NCBI GenBank assembly: GCA_002314055.1
Contig: DCBP01000079.1
Span: forward strand, 1-33,756
Direction: 5' to 3'
DNA: 33,756 bases
Source of the DNA: Prevotella sp. UBA1104
GTDB lineage: Bacteria > Bacteroidota > Bacteroidia > Bacteroidales > Bacteroidaceae
A program made the position numbers and the translations under genes. Positions 24,437-32,576 of the stretch are shown in pieces. The notes beneath the pieces were generated by a model. That model was not told the origin of the DNA and made no database searches. It saw only the letters and a list, made by a program, of their open reading frames with translations. Position 1 is the first letter of the stretch; every line of letters begins with the position of its first letter.

Positions 24437-24661
24437 TTATTCTTTTTTTTCTACTTTTTCTTCTTTTTTCTTTGTTCTGCATTCATTCTGCTCCACTTTT
24501 CCGCTACATTTTCTCATTTCATATAAAGCGCAACCGGAACAGCCGGCACACAATGGACTTCCGCCAGCCGTTGACTTTTCTTTCAACGACCGGCGAAATT
24601 TCATTATAACGTACAATACCGACAGTATCAATATTATAAATACCGCTATATACTGCCACAT
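24437..24661 (-). CDS. FeoB-associated-type Cys-rich small membrane protein
   Basis: A 74-residue protein from the ATG at 24661. A membrane helix at about residues 3-22 (MWQYIAVFIILILSVLYVIM) precedes a cytoplasmic basic stretch and then Cys-rich CAGCSGC and KCSG. The tail is very Lys/Glu-rich (KKKEEKVEKKE). The pattern matches the small Cys-rich proteins often found after feoB (ferrous iron uptake). No feoB is in the window. A 21-codon upstream extension overlaps the neighbouring gene and is not used. It starts 26 nt after the Asp-rich gene ends. Confidence 0.75.
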   Translation of the reverse strand: MWQYIAVFIILILSVLYVIMKFRRSLKEKSTAGGSPLCAGCSGCALYEMRKCSGKVEQNECRTKKKEEKVEKKE

Positions 24662-24687
24662 AAGCTCTTTCTCCTTATTTAAAGCAT

Positions 24688-26220
24688 TTACTTCCCGAAC
24701 ATACGTATTGCGTAGGCATAACAATCCCTCAGACCGAGTTCATACAGATTATCATATTTTTCACCTCTACATATATCTCTCCTCACACTTTCCAAAGAGT
24801 CACTAATCCTCTTGTCTATAAGATTCTCCTTATACAAACGTTCTATCATAGGCATAAGCTGACTGGCACGCAAGTCGCACAAAGCCCAAACAAGCATACC
24901 ATTAAGTCCGTAGTTCGTTATCATCGACTTGTCCCCATCGCTCAGCGCCTTTGCAAGGAACTTCTTCAGAATCTCCATAACCTCCGGCTTTTTGTCTTCC
25001 CATCTGCAAGCAATATTCACCATTGCCTCCATAACATTCGACTTCTTTGAGACGAAGAATCCTTTTCCATACAGGAACGTCTCGAGTTTAGGCAGTGCAT
25101 CCTTGCCAAGTTTTATCAATGTGGGGAACAAATAGCAACCGTCTCCGTCGCCATAAATATCATCATAGGTCCCTAAATCTATTTTAAGCGTCTCGAGCAC
25201 GGCATCAAGACTTGTCTCGCTGTCGCCAACTTCAGAAAGCAGCAATACGGCATGTGCCACAGCACGTGCATACGAATTGTATGTCCTTACAGAATCACTA
25301 TCATCCCTCATCACACGCAGTCCGTAAAGTATAATCTTCTCCAAGTCACGCTTCAGACTGTCGTGCGGCATTGCCAATATTCTGTCGCTATCCTCTTCAG
25401 ACAAGGCTATTCTGTTCTTTTTCAATGAAAGAGTGCTGAACAAGCCTTTATTTTCAAGCTTGATCTCTGTAGGCAGATTATCATTATGATAGGTATACGG
25501 GAATCCATTATACACATAAAAATCATCAAGCTCTTCCTCGTCGTAATCATCCCCGACGGCATCATCATAAGCGGCATCGTAATCCTCGTCGTAATCCTCG
25601 TCGTAATCATCATCGTAATCATCATCGTCATCATAATCGTCATCATCATCGTCCATGTCGTCCATGATTATCCAATCGAAATTATTTCCGAGATTCTTTT
25701 CGAGCACCGGTAAATACCTGTTTGCCTCAAAAGAATTGTTTGCCACGAGATAATGCTCTCCGTCCTTACCGAACTCATATTCAATAAGCGGCACATCCTC
25801 CGTATCTTCTTCAAGAAAATACTGCCCCAATGAGAACTCCTTGCATGGTTGGATTCCTGCCTCTTCGGCATAAGCTATTGCTCCATATACAATATTATGA
25901 ACCTCGTCGTATGATGCTTTCCTCATACCGGAGTTCATGCAATTTTCAACTATACCATCAAACTCATCCTCGTCAACACGAAGTCTATAAGAGCTTTTCT
26001 TCACTCCCAAGCACCACGTATCTACAAGAAATACCCCGAAGCTGATGTTGCCGCCTGTATGTTTTCTTGATACAAGCACATTACCGCAACCTACTTTAAA
26101 GATATTATCATCAACATAACAGTCGCCTATCTCTACCGAACGCATTCTCTCCTTTATAAACCGCTCCGGCGACAGGAACGTCTGTTTCTGCTGTTTTCCT
26201 TTTGATTTTTTCTTTGCCAT
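24688..26220 (-). CDS. Asp-rich protein of unknown function with HEAT-like C-terminus
   Basis: A 510-residue protein I cannot name. The start ATG at 26220 gives MAKKKSKGKQQKQ. An upstream extension of the same frame runs through repeat copy B and is rejected. Residues 20-160 form a globular domain with GNVLVSRKHTGGNISFGVFLVDTWCLGVK. Residues about 187-234 are almost entirely Asp/Glu/Tyr in DEDY/DDDY units, encoded by imperfect 12-bp repeats at about 25535-25665. The C-terminal 250 residues are helical with HEAT-like pairs (ALPKLETFLYGKG, EVMEILKKFLAKAL). There is no signal peptide. It is followed by the Cys-rich small protein. Confidence 0.7.
   Translation of the reverse strand: MAKKKSKGKQQKQTFLSPERFIKERMRSVEIGDCYVDDNIFKVGCGNVLVSRKHTGGNISFGVFLVDTWCLGVKKSSYRLRVDEDEFDGIVENCMNSGMRKASYDEVHNIVYGAIAYAEEAGIQPCKEFSLGQYFLEEDTEDVPLIEYEFGKDGEHYLVANNSFEANRYLPVLEKNLGNNFDWIIMDDMDDDDDDYDDDDDYDDDYDEDYDEDYDAAYDDAVGDDYDEEELDDFYVYNGFPYTYHNDNLPTEIKLENKGLFSTLSLKKNRIALSEEDSDRILAMPHDSLKRDLEKIILYGLRVMRDDSDSVRTYNSYARAVAHAVLLLSEVGDSETSLDAVLETLKIDLGTYDDIYGDGDGCYLFPTLIKLGKDALPKLETFLYGKGFFVSKKSNVMEAMVNIACRWEDKKPEVMEILKKFLAKALSDGDKSMITNYGLNGMLVWALCDLRASQLMPMIERLYKENLIDKRISDSLESVRRDICRGEKYDNLYELGLRDCYAYAIRMFGK
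25535..25665 (-). repeat. Imperfect 12-bp coding repeats (Asp-rich tract)
   Basis: On the plus strand the units read GTAATCCTCGTC, GTAATCATCATC and GTCATCATAATC; on the minus strand they encode DEDY, DDDY and variants. Such codon repeats are prone to length change by slippage in steps of 12 bases, which preserves the frame. Confidence 0.85.
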
Positions 26221-26364
26221 TTTTCTTCTTTTTATGGATACAAAAATAAGATTTTTTTTTGATAATCCGATATTTTTGAATAAAAAACAAAGAAAATGTC
26301 TGCAACACTTAATGCATAATCCTATTTTAACGACAACAGAGGCAAGATCTTCAATATAACACGC
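26221..26364. other. AT-rich intergenic stretch
   Basis: No gene is seen. A minus-strand TATTTTTG (26248-26241) could be the -7 box of the Asp-rich gene, but no -33 partner was found. Confidence 0.4.
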
Positions 26365-26581
26365 ATAAATAATAGTGGCACCAAAGGTGCTTCTATTCTG
26401 CACTTTTGGTGCAGCATAGAAATACCGATACCAAAAGACAGCTTTGGCTGCCTGAATAATAATCCCCCACAATAAAGTGTGAGGGGTAAGCATCGACCCC
26501 TCACACTATCCCTCACACCTCAGAAGTCCGATAAACAGGGACTTTCAAGGCTATTGGTGAGGGTGTGAGGGTAAAATGACC
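26365..26581 (-). repeat. Structured intergenic repeat, copy B (inverted)
   Basis: Reverse-oriented relative to copy A at 13560. The core 26492-26581 differs at two positions (AATAG versus AAATG next to CCTTG). The middle is diverged but keeps a small hairpin. GCACCAAAGGTGC (26378-26390) and the TTCTAT...ATAGAA hairpin (26391-26421) are kept. On its left flank lies the Asp-rich gene, on its right the promoter of thiD-thiE. Confidence 0.85.
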
Positions 26582-26616
26582 GAAAAAACTTTTTAGCGGA
26601 ATTAAGAAAAAAAGCT

Positions 26617-26624
26617 TACCTTTG
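26617..26624 (+). promoter_or_regulatory. -7 box of the thiD-thiE transcript
   Basis: TACCTTTG lies 18 bases before the ATG at 26643, so the leader is only about 12 nt: no room for a riboswitch. The -33 box is weak. The longer ORF frame beginning at TTG 26622 starts inside this box and is rejected. Confidence 0.7.
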
Positions 26625-26642
26625 CACTATACGAATAAAGAC

Positions 26643-28118
26643 ATGAGATATATTACAGCCCTTACAATAGCGGGGTCTGACAGCTGTGGAGGTGCAGGTG
26701 TTCAGGCCGACATAAAGACAATGACTGCACTCGGCGTGTATGCAGCATCTGTCATTACATCTGTAACGTCGCAAAACACCCGAGGCGTTTATGCCGTGGA
26801 GCCTATAAGAGCCGAAGCGGTGGAAAGCCAGATGAATGCCGTTTTTGAAGATATCGTTGTTGATGCCGTTAAAATCGGTATGCTTGGGAATGCAGGAGTC
26901 ATCAAAGCTGTGGCTAACGGCATCAGAAGATACAAGCCCAATAACGTTATAGTGGATCCTGTTATGGTTTCTACAAGCGGACATGCACTTATTGACAAGG
27001 AAGCGATTACAGAACTTGTCGGCTGTCTGCTGCCTATGGCAACATTGGTTACTCCAAATATTCCTGAAGCTGAATGGCTGTCGGGGATAAAGATAAGCAA
27101 CGCTGATGATGCTGACCGCGCGGCAATGGTTATCAGTAGGCTCGGCTGCAAGGCTGTACTTATAAAAGGCGGACACCTTGAAGGGAAGGAGAAGACAGAC
27201 CGTCTTTATGTTTCAGGGAAACTGGTTGCCACTTACCATAACAGTACGCTGGATACCCGCAACACCCATGGCACTGGCTGCACTCTGTCATCGGCAATAA
27301 CAGCCATGCTTGCACGAGGCGAAACGCTGTCTGATGCTGTAAGGCATGCCGTGGAATATCTGCACGGGGCTATCCGCAACGGAAAGGATATAAACCAAGG
27401 AGCAGGACACGGACCGGTTTGTCATAGTTTTTTGTTCAGAAGTGCCGACGACAGTCATGCTGTGAAGTCTCTCGACGGAGTATCGTTGCAGTTTATAAGC
27501 CACTGCAACGACAGACATTCTTATGCAGAGGGTATCAGTCTTGCACTGAAAGGCGGTTGCCGGTGGGTACAGCTCCGCATGAAAGATGCTGAAGAAGAGG
27601 AGTTCGTCGCTACGGCGAGAAAGGTAAGAGAGATGTGCTCGGAATACAACGCCACGTTTATCATAGACGATAGAGTGGAACTGGTAAAGACTGTCGGTGC
27701 CGACGGTGTGCATCTCGGAAAGAACGACATGCCGATTGATGAAGCACGCAGAATTCTCGGCAGTAAATATATAATAGGCGGAACGGCAAATACAATAGAA
27801 GATGTGGAGCGGCTGTATCTTGCCGGTGCCGACTATATCGGATGCGGACCGTTCCGGTTTACTACCACGAAGAAAAACCTCTCGCCAATGCTCGGCATTG
27901 AAGGCTACAGGGACATAATAAAGAATATGCGACAGAGGGGTATCACCTTGCCGATTGTTGCCATAGGTGGCATATTGCCGTCGGATGTGCATGAAATAAT
28001 GGATACGGGTATCAGTGGGATTGCCGTGAGCGGAGCTATACTGAATGCTGATGACCCTATCGAAGAAATGGAAAAGTTCAAAGAGTTGGTTGCTCCTGAT
28101 ATAGTATCGCTGTCATGA
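26643..28118 (+). CDS. thiDE: Bifunctional HMP(-P) kinase / thiamine phosphate synthase (ThiD-ThiE fusion)
   Basis: A 491-residue fusion. Residues 1-265 are ThiD: LTIAGSDSCGGAGVQADIKT, VDPVMVSTSGHALI, KGGH and NTHGTGCTLSSAI are the HMP-binding, phosphate and catalytic regions. Residues about 275-491 are ThiE: LQFISHCNDRH, WVQLRMKDA, FIIDDRVELVKTVGADGVHLGKNDMP, GGTANTIEDV, DYIGCGPFRFTTTKKN and VAIGGI. It phosphorylates HMP to HMP-PP and then couples it to thiazole phosphate, giving thiamine phosphate. The ATG overlap with the next gene shows one operon. No riboswitch precedes it. Confidence 0.95.
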   Translation: MRYITALTIAGSDSCGGAGVQADIKTMTALGVYAASVITSVTSQNTRGVYAVEPIRAEAVESQMNAVFEDIVVDAVKIGMLGNAGVIKAVANGIRRYKPNNVIVDPVMVSTSGHALIDKEAITELVGCLLPMATLVTPNIPEAEWLSGIKISNADDADRAAMVISRLGCKAVLIKGGHLEGKEKTDRLYVSGKLVATYHNSTLDTRNTHGTGCTLSSAITAMLARGETLSDAVRHAVEYLHGAIRNGKDINQGAGHGPVCHSFLFRSADDSHAVKSLDGVSLQFISHCNDRHSYAEGISLALKGGCRWVQLRMKDAEEEEFVATARKVREMCSEYNATFIIDDRVELVKTVGADGVHLGKNDMPIDEARRILGSKYIIGGTANTIEDVERLYLAGADYIGCGPFRFTTTKKNLSPMLGIEGYRDIIKNMRQRGITLPIVAIGGILPSDVHEIMDTGISGIAVSGAILNADDPIEEMEKFKELVAPDIVSLS

Positions 28119-28705
28119 AATGGATTGTTATAACGTCTCCTGATTTTATCAGCGTAGAGGCTGCATTTATCAACAGGCTCTTTGAACACGGACTGGACAT
28201 TCTGCACTTGCGGAAACCCGGTTCGGAGGTTGCCGACTGCCAAAGACTGCTCGACGGTATTAATCCACGATGGCTGTCGAGAATTGTCGTGCATGATCAT
28301 TTTGAACTTTGCAGTATGTATTCTCTTAAAGGTGTACATCTTAACGGTAGGAATCCTCTGCCCCCAGAGGGACACAGCGGTACGGTGTCTCGCTCGTGTC
28401 ATAGTCTGGAAGAAATAACAAAATATGGGGCGTCGTGCGATTACATGACGCTTAGTCCGATATTCGACAGTGTGTCGAAGCAGGGATACTTGTCGGCTTT
28501 CACCGCCCAGCAGCTCTTATCGGCAAAAGACTGCGGGATTATAACAAGCAAGGTAATTGCCTTGGGAGGCGTTACATTGCAGAATATTCCTAAAGTGAAG
28601 GAATATGGCTTTGGCGGTGTTGCTATCCTCGGCGATGTCTGGAAGAGAATGACCGACAGTAATGTGGATGATTATCTTGACGCTCTGCGCTCTGCACTGC
28701 CATAG
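28115..28705 (+). CDS. Stand-alone ThiE/TenI-like protein
   Basis: A 196-residue TIM-barrel protein of the thiamine phosphate synthase/TenI family: ILHLRKPGS, RIVVHDHFELC, LKGVHLNGRNP, DYMTLSPIFDSVSKQGY and VIALGGV follow ThiE/TenI order. It overlaps the fusion gene's stop by 4 nt (ATGA). The D-D and K residues of true ThiE are less conserved here (HDH instead of DDR; SKQGY instead of TTTKK), so it may be a TenI-like thiazole tautomerase or a variant synthase. A second ThiE beside a fused ThiE is redundant unless its role differs. Confidence 0.82.
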   Translation: MKWIVITSPDFISVEAAFINRLFEHGLDILHLRKPGSEVADCQRLLDGINPRWLSRIVVHDHFELCSMYSLKGVHLNGRNPLPPEGHSGTVSRSCHSLEEITKYGASCDYMTLSPIFDSVSKQGYLSAFTAQQLLSAKDCGIITSKVIALGGVTLQNIPKVKEYGFGGVAILGDVWKRMTDSNVDDYLDALRSALP

Positions 28706-28795
28706 AAGGTTGCTGTTTCTATTTCATACATCTATACTACAGGACTTTCGGATTTAGTTCAGAAAATGATGACAAGTTATAAAGAAGCAAAAAAA

Positions 28796-28827
28796 TTTGC
28801 GGGATTGAAAATTTATTTGTTCCTTTG
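28796..28827 (+). promoter_or_regulatory. Promoter of the riboswitch-controlled thi operon
   Basis: TTTG (28796-28799), 20 bases, TTCCTTTG (28820-28827; one mismatch to TAnnTTTG). Start near 28833, just before the TPP riboswitch. Confidence 0.75.
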
Positions 28828-28839
28828 CACCCATAGAAC

Positions 28840-28920
28840 TATCACGGGGTGCTGAGTGATTCAGCTGAGATTATACCCATAGAACCTGATGCGGGTAATG
28901 CCGACGAAGGGAAAATGATA
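28840..28920 (+). promoter_or_regulatory. TPP riboswitch (THI element)
   Basis: The consensus is clear: ACGGGGTGCT, CTGAGATTATACCC, AGAACCTGATGCGGGTAATG and CGACGAAGGGAAA. P1 pairs TATCA (28840-28844) with TGATA (28916-28920). It would reduce expression of the downstream thi genes when thiamine pyrophosphate is plentiful. Confidence 0.97.
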
Positions 28921-28940
28921 TAACTTCATTGTTTAGCTGA

Positions 28941-28995
28941 AGCTCCCTATTCCATTTGGTATAAACCAAAAGTTCATGGAATCGGGAGCTTTTTT
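28941..28995 (+). terminator. Intrinsic terminator between TPP riboswitch and thiS
   Basis: AGCTCCCTATTCCAT (28941-28955) pairs with ATGGAATCGGGAGCT (28976-28990), followed by a T6 run. AGGGA of the riboswitch (28908-28912) can pair instead with TCCCT in the left arm (28944-28948), a possible antiterminator. This implies transcriptional attenuation. Confidence 0.88.
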
Positions 28996-29092
28996 GTTTG
29001 TTTCTCGTTATACTGGAGAAGCGTACGGATTTTCACAATGTGCCTCCGTTGATGTTGACATTTTTTTATTACAACATTAAAATGGCAGAATT

Positions 29093-29290
29093 ATGAAATT
29101 AAAAATCAACGACAAAGAGACAGAAGTGAAGGCTACGTCTCTGAAGAAACTTGCCGAAGAGCTGTCGCTACCCGAAAAGGGTATCGCCGTGGCAGTGAAC
29201 AACCGCATGGTTCCGCGCTCCGGATGGCAGCAGGCGGAACTCTGCGAGGGCGACAGTATCGTCATCATCAAGGCAGTGTGCGGCGGATAA
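29093..29290 (+). CDS. thiS: Sulfur carrier protein ThiS
   Basis: A 65-residue ubiquitin-fold protein ending in CGG, the diglycine that is adenylated and thiocarboxylated to carry sulfur to the thiazole. Typical sequence blocks are LPEKGIAVAVNNRMVPRS and GDSIVIIKAVCGG. It is the first gene after the riboswitch terminator, 75 nt before thiG. Confidence 0.96.
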   Translation: MKLKINDKETEVKATSLKKLAEELSLPEKGIAVAVNNRMVPRSGWQQAELCEGDSIVIIKAVCGG

Positions 29291-29365
29291 TGACATCAAG
29301 GATGTTTTAACTCTATGAACAACAAAACGGAACAAATATAATTTCAATTACAAATAAAGAGAACT

Positions 29366-30136
29366 ATGGAAAAACTTGTCATCGCAGGACGGGAATTCAA
29401 TTCCCGACTGTTTTTGGGAACAGGAAAGTTTAACAACAACACGCTCATGGCTGAAGCGATAAAGGCTTCGGAAACGGAAATGGTTACAGTGGCCATGAAG
29501 CGCATAGAACTGAATGATGAGCACGACGACCTTTTGACCCACATCGTGCAGAACCCTAACATCCAACTGCTGCCTAACACCAGCGGAGTGCGCAATGCCG
29601 AGGAGGCTATCTTCGCCGCACAGATGTCGCGCGAGGCTTTCGGCACCAACTGGCTGAAACTGGAAATCCACCCAGACCCGAGGTATCTGCTGCCAGACTC
29701 TATTGAAACACTGAAGGCTACGGAGAAGCTTGTTGAAATGGGCTTCGTAGTTTTGCCTTACTGTCAGGCCGACCCTACCCTATGCAAGCATCTTGAGGAG
29801 GCTGGCGCTGCCACGGTGATGCCTCTGGCTGCTCCTATCGGAACGAACAAGGGACTGAGAATGAAGGACTTTCTGCAGATTATCATCGAACAGGCCACGG
29901 TGCCTGTAGTAGTGGATGCCGGCATCGGTGCTCCGAGCCATGCTGCCGAGGCAATGGAAATGGGAGCCGACGCTTGTCTGGTGAACACGGCTATCGCTGT
30001 GGCTGGAAATCCTGTGGAGATGGCTACGGCATTTAAGGAGGCTGTGGTATGTGGCAGACGGGCTTACGAGGCTGGTCTGGGTGCTGTGTGCGACGCAGCC
30101 GAAGCGAGTTCACCTCTTACGGCATTCCTGTCGTAA
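29366..30136 (+). CDS. thiG: Thiazole synthase ThiG
   Basis: A 256-residue TIM-barrel enzyme that joins DXP, the ThiS thiocarboxylate and dehydroglycine to form the thiazole. The Schiff-base lysine is Lys98 in TNWLKLEIH. Also seen are SRLFLGTGKF, PNTSGVRNAEEA, PLAAPIGTNKG, VVDAGIGAPSHAAEAMEMGADACLVNTA. Length is normal. thiC follows after 39 nt. Confidence 0.97.
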   Translation: MEKLVIAGREFNSRLFLGTGKFNNNTLMAEAIKASETEMVTVAMKRIELNDEHDDLLTHIVQNPNIQLLPNTSGVRNAEEAIFAAQMSREAFGTNWLKLEIHPDPRYLLPDSIETLKATEKLVEMGFVVLPYCQADPTLCKHLEEAGAATVMPLAAPIGTNKGLRMKDFLQIIIEQATVPVVVDAGIGAPSHAAEAMEMGADACLVNTAIAVAGNPVEMATAFKEAVVCGRRAYEAGLGAVCDAAEASSPLTAFLS

Positions 30137-30175
30137 GTATTTCTAAATAGGTATAAACATATAACAAATAATATA

Positions 30176-31762
30176 ATGCCAAACGACAATAAAGCATACG
30201 CCAAGAGAGAGAAGGCTTACATGGCGGGAAAGATTTTTCCGGAGATAAGAGTCGGAATGACAAAGGTGAACCTCACTCCTACCGTTACGAAGGATGAGAA
30301 CGGTATTCCCCACATGACTCCAAATGCCCCTGTATATATCTACGACACCAGCGGACCGTATACTGACCCTAACTATAAGGTGGATCTCCACCGCGGACTG
30401 CCGAAGCTGCGCCTGCCGTGGATTGAGAACCGTCCGCAGTGTAAGGGCGGCATAACGCAGATGGCTTACGCTAAGGCGGGAATCATCACCCCAGAGATGG
30501 AATATGTGGCTATCCGCGAGAACATGAACTGTGAGGAACTGGGCATCAAGACTCATATCACACCTGAGTTCGTGCGCGACGAGATTGCACGCGGACGTGC
30601 CGTGCTGCCTGCCAACAGGAATCATCCGGAGAGTGAGCCGATGATTATCGGCAGGAATTTCCTCGTGAAGATTAACACCAACATCGGCAACTCTGCCACT
30701 ACTTCGAGCATCGAGGAAGAGGTGGACAAGGCGGTATGGTCGTGCAAATGGGGAGGCGACACGCTGATGGACCTTTCTACGGGAAACAACATTCACGAAA
30801 CACGTGAATGGATATTGCGCAACTGTCCTGTTCCGGTGGGCACAGTGCCTATCTATCAGGCACTGGAGAAGGTAAACGGCAAGGTGGAAGACCTCTCGTG
30901 GGAGGTGTATCGCGACACGCTTATCGAGCAATGCGAACAGGGCGTGGACTATTTCACCATCCATGCCGGAATACGCCGGCACAACGTGCATCTTGCCGAC
31001 AGCCGTCTTTGCGGCATCGTGAGTCGTGGAGGCAGCATCATGAGTAAATGGTGCTTGCTGAAGGATAGGGAGAGTTTCCTGTATGAGCATTTCGACGACA
31101 TCTGCGACATCGTGGCTAAATACGATGTTGCACTCTCGCTTGGCGACGGACTGCGCCCCGGCTGTATTGCCGACGCCAATGATGCGGCTCAGTTTGCCGA
31201 ACTCGACACGATGGGTGAACTCGTAACACGTGCCTGGGACAAAAACGTACAGGCATTTATCGAGGGTCCGGGTCATGTGCCGTTGCAGAAGATTAAGGAG
31301 AATATGGAGCGACAGCTCGACCACTGTCACGAGGCTCCATTCTACACCCTCGGTCCGCTCGTTACCGACATCGCCCCCGGCTACGACCATATCACTTCTG
31401 CCATCGGCGGAGCACAGATAGCATGGCTCGGCACGGCTATGCTCTGCTACGTAACCCCGAAGGAACATCTCGCCCTGCCTAACAAGGAGGATGTGCGCAC
31501 GGGGGTGGTTACCTACAAGATTGCTGCCCATGCCGCCGACCTCGCAAAGGGGCATCCCGGGGCTATGGTGAGAGACAACGCTCTGTCGAAGGCGCGCTTC
31601 GAATTCCGCTGGAGAGACCAGTTCCATCTCTCGCTCGACCCGGAGCTTGCACTGAAATATTTTGAGGAGGCTGGTCACACCGACGGCGAATACTGCACGA
31701 TGTGCGGTCCGGACTTCTGTGCCGCCCGTCTTACTCACGACCTTAGGAAATTCAAGAAGTAA
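30176..31762 (+). CDS. thiC: Phosphomethylpyrimidine synthase ThiC
   Basis: A 528-residue radical SAM enzyme that rearranges AIR into HMP phosphate. The C-terminal cluster motif is CxxCxxxxC (Cys507, Cys510, Cys515 in YCTMCGPDFC). The catalytic-domain blocks MTPNAPVYIYDTSGPYTD, RGLPKLR, NCPVPVGTVPIYQAL, FTIHAGIRR, SRGGSIMSKWC, EGPGHVPL and GPLVTDIAPGYDHI are intact. It is somewhat shorter than the 600-plus-residue E. coli enzyme. Its stop overlaps the next start by one base (TAATG). Confidence 0.97.
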   Translation: MPNDNKAYAKREKAYMAGKIFPEIRVGMTKVNLTPTVTKDENGIPHMTPNAPVYIYDTSGPYTDPNYKVDLHRGLPKLRLPWIENRPQCKGGITQMAYAKAGIITPEMEYVAIRENMNCEELGIKTHITPEFVRDEIARGRAVLPANRNHPESEPMIIGRNFLVKINTNIGNSATTSSIEEEVDKAVWSCKWGGDTLMDLSTGNNIHETREWILRNCPVPVGTVPIYQALEKVNGKVEDLSWEVYRDTLIEQCEQGVDYFTIHAGIRRHNVHLADSRLCGIVSRGGSIMSKWCLLKDRESFLYEHFDDICDIVAKYDVALSLGDGLRPGCIADANDAAQFAELDTMGELVTRAWDKNVQAFIEGPGHVPLQKIKENMERQLDHCHEAPFYTLGPLVTDIAPGYDHITSAIGGAQIAWLGTAMLCYVTPKEHLALPNKEDVRTGVVTYKIAAHAADLAKGHPGAMVRDNALSKARFEFRWRDQFHLSLDPELALKYFEEAGHTDGEYCTMCGPDFCAARLTHDLRKFKK

Positions 31763-32565
31763 TGGAACTTTCTTCTGAACAAAGGCGGCGATACGACCGC
31801 CATATCATTCTTGACGGTTTCGGGCGCAAGGCACAGCTGCAGTTGCTACAGTCGAAGGTGCTCATCGTGGGCGTTGGCGGACTGGGTTCGCCGGCTGCCA
31901 TGTATCTTGCCGCTGCCGGCGTGGGACACATCGGTTTGGTCGACGGCGACTTCGTGTCGGTTACTAATCTGCAGCGACAGATTCTATACACCGACGATGA
32001 CAAAGGACGGCTGAAGACGGAAGCTGCTGCCGAAAGGCTCAGGGCGATGAACCCTGATGTGAAGGTTACTGTACACGAGACGTTTCTCAACGAGCAGAAT
32101 GCACTGGAACTGATTAAGCCATACGACTTTGTTGTTGAGGGCACCGACAATTTTTCGTCGAAATATCTCGTGAACGATGCCTGCGTGATGCTCGGCAAGG
32201 GTTTTACAATAGGCGGAATTAACAGGTTCGCCGGACAGGTGATGACCCACATGCCGGGCACGGCATGCTATCGCTGTCTGTTTCCGGAACCACCGGCAAT
32301 GGCCGACGTTGAGACTTGCTCCATGGTGGGAGTGCTCGGTCCGATGGCCGGCATAATCGGTACGGTGCAGGCTACGGAGGCTATAAAATGCCTCACTGCC
32401 GTTGGCAAGTCGCTCACCGACGCTCTGCTCACGCTCGATGCGCTGACGATGGAATGGAGGCGATTCGATATGGGAAGAGACACAGACTGCGCCCTCTGCG
32501 GCAAAGAACCATCGATAACTGATATTAAGGAGTATGCCTATAAGCCATGCTCCAGGAATAAATAA
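31762..32565 (+). CDS. thiF: ThiF-type ThiS adenylyltransferase (HesA/MoeB/ThiF family)
   Basis: A 267-residue E1-like protein that adenylates the C-terminus of ThiS. The nucleotide loop is GVGGLGSPAAMYLAAAG (37-53), and LVDGDFVSVTNLQRQILY carries the Asp and Arg of the family. Zinc Cys pairs are Cys169/Cys172 and Cys243/Cys246; Cys186 in VETCSMVG is a candidate for the sulfur-linking Cys. MoeB is closely similar; the thi context decides for ThiF. The ATG overlaps the thiC stop. Confidence 0.92.
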   Translation: MELSSEQRRRYDRHIILDGFGRKAQLQLLQSKVLIVGVGGLGSPAAMYLAAAGVGHIGLVDGDFVSVTNLQRQILYTDDDKGRLKTEAAAERLRAMNPDVKVTVHETFLNEQNALELIKPYDFVVEGTDNFSSKYLVNDACVMLGKGFTIGGINRFAGQVMTHMPGTACYRCLFPEPPAMADVETCSMVGVLGPMAGIIGTVQATEAIKCLTAVGKSLTDALLTLDALTMEWRRFDMGRDTDCALCGKEPSITDIKEYAYKPCSRNK

Positions 32566-32576
32566 AAAGGAAAATT

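Noticed and set aside
24279..24806. A 175-codon plus-strand ORF
   Set aside because: It runs across the tRNA-Cys antisense and the Cys-rich gene; composition is not protein-like.
26221..26493. Upstream extension of the Asp-rich protein frame
   Set aside because: It would be translated from the intergenic repeat; the ATG at 26220 begins a normal Lys-rich start.
26622..26642. TTG start extending the ThiD-ThiE fusion by 7 codons
   Set aside because: It lies inside the -7 box TACCTTTG (26617-26624); the ATG at 26643 gives the normal ThiD N-terminus.
30143..31738. A 531-codon minus-strand ORF
   Set aside because: Antisense shadow of thiC, caused by codon bias; no recognisable domain.
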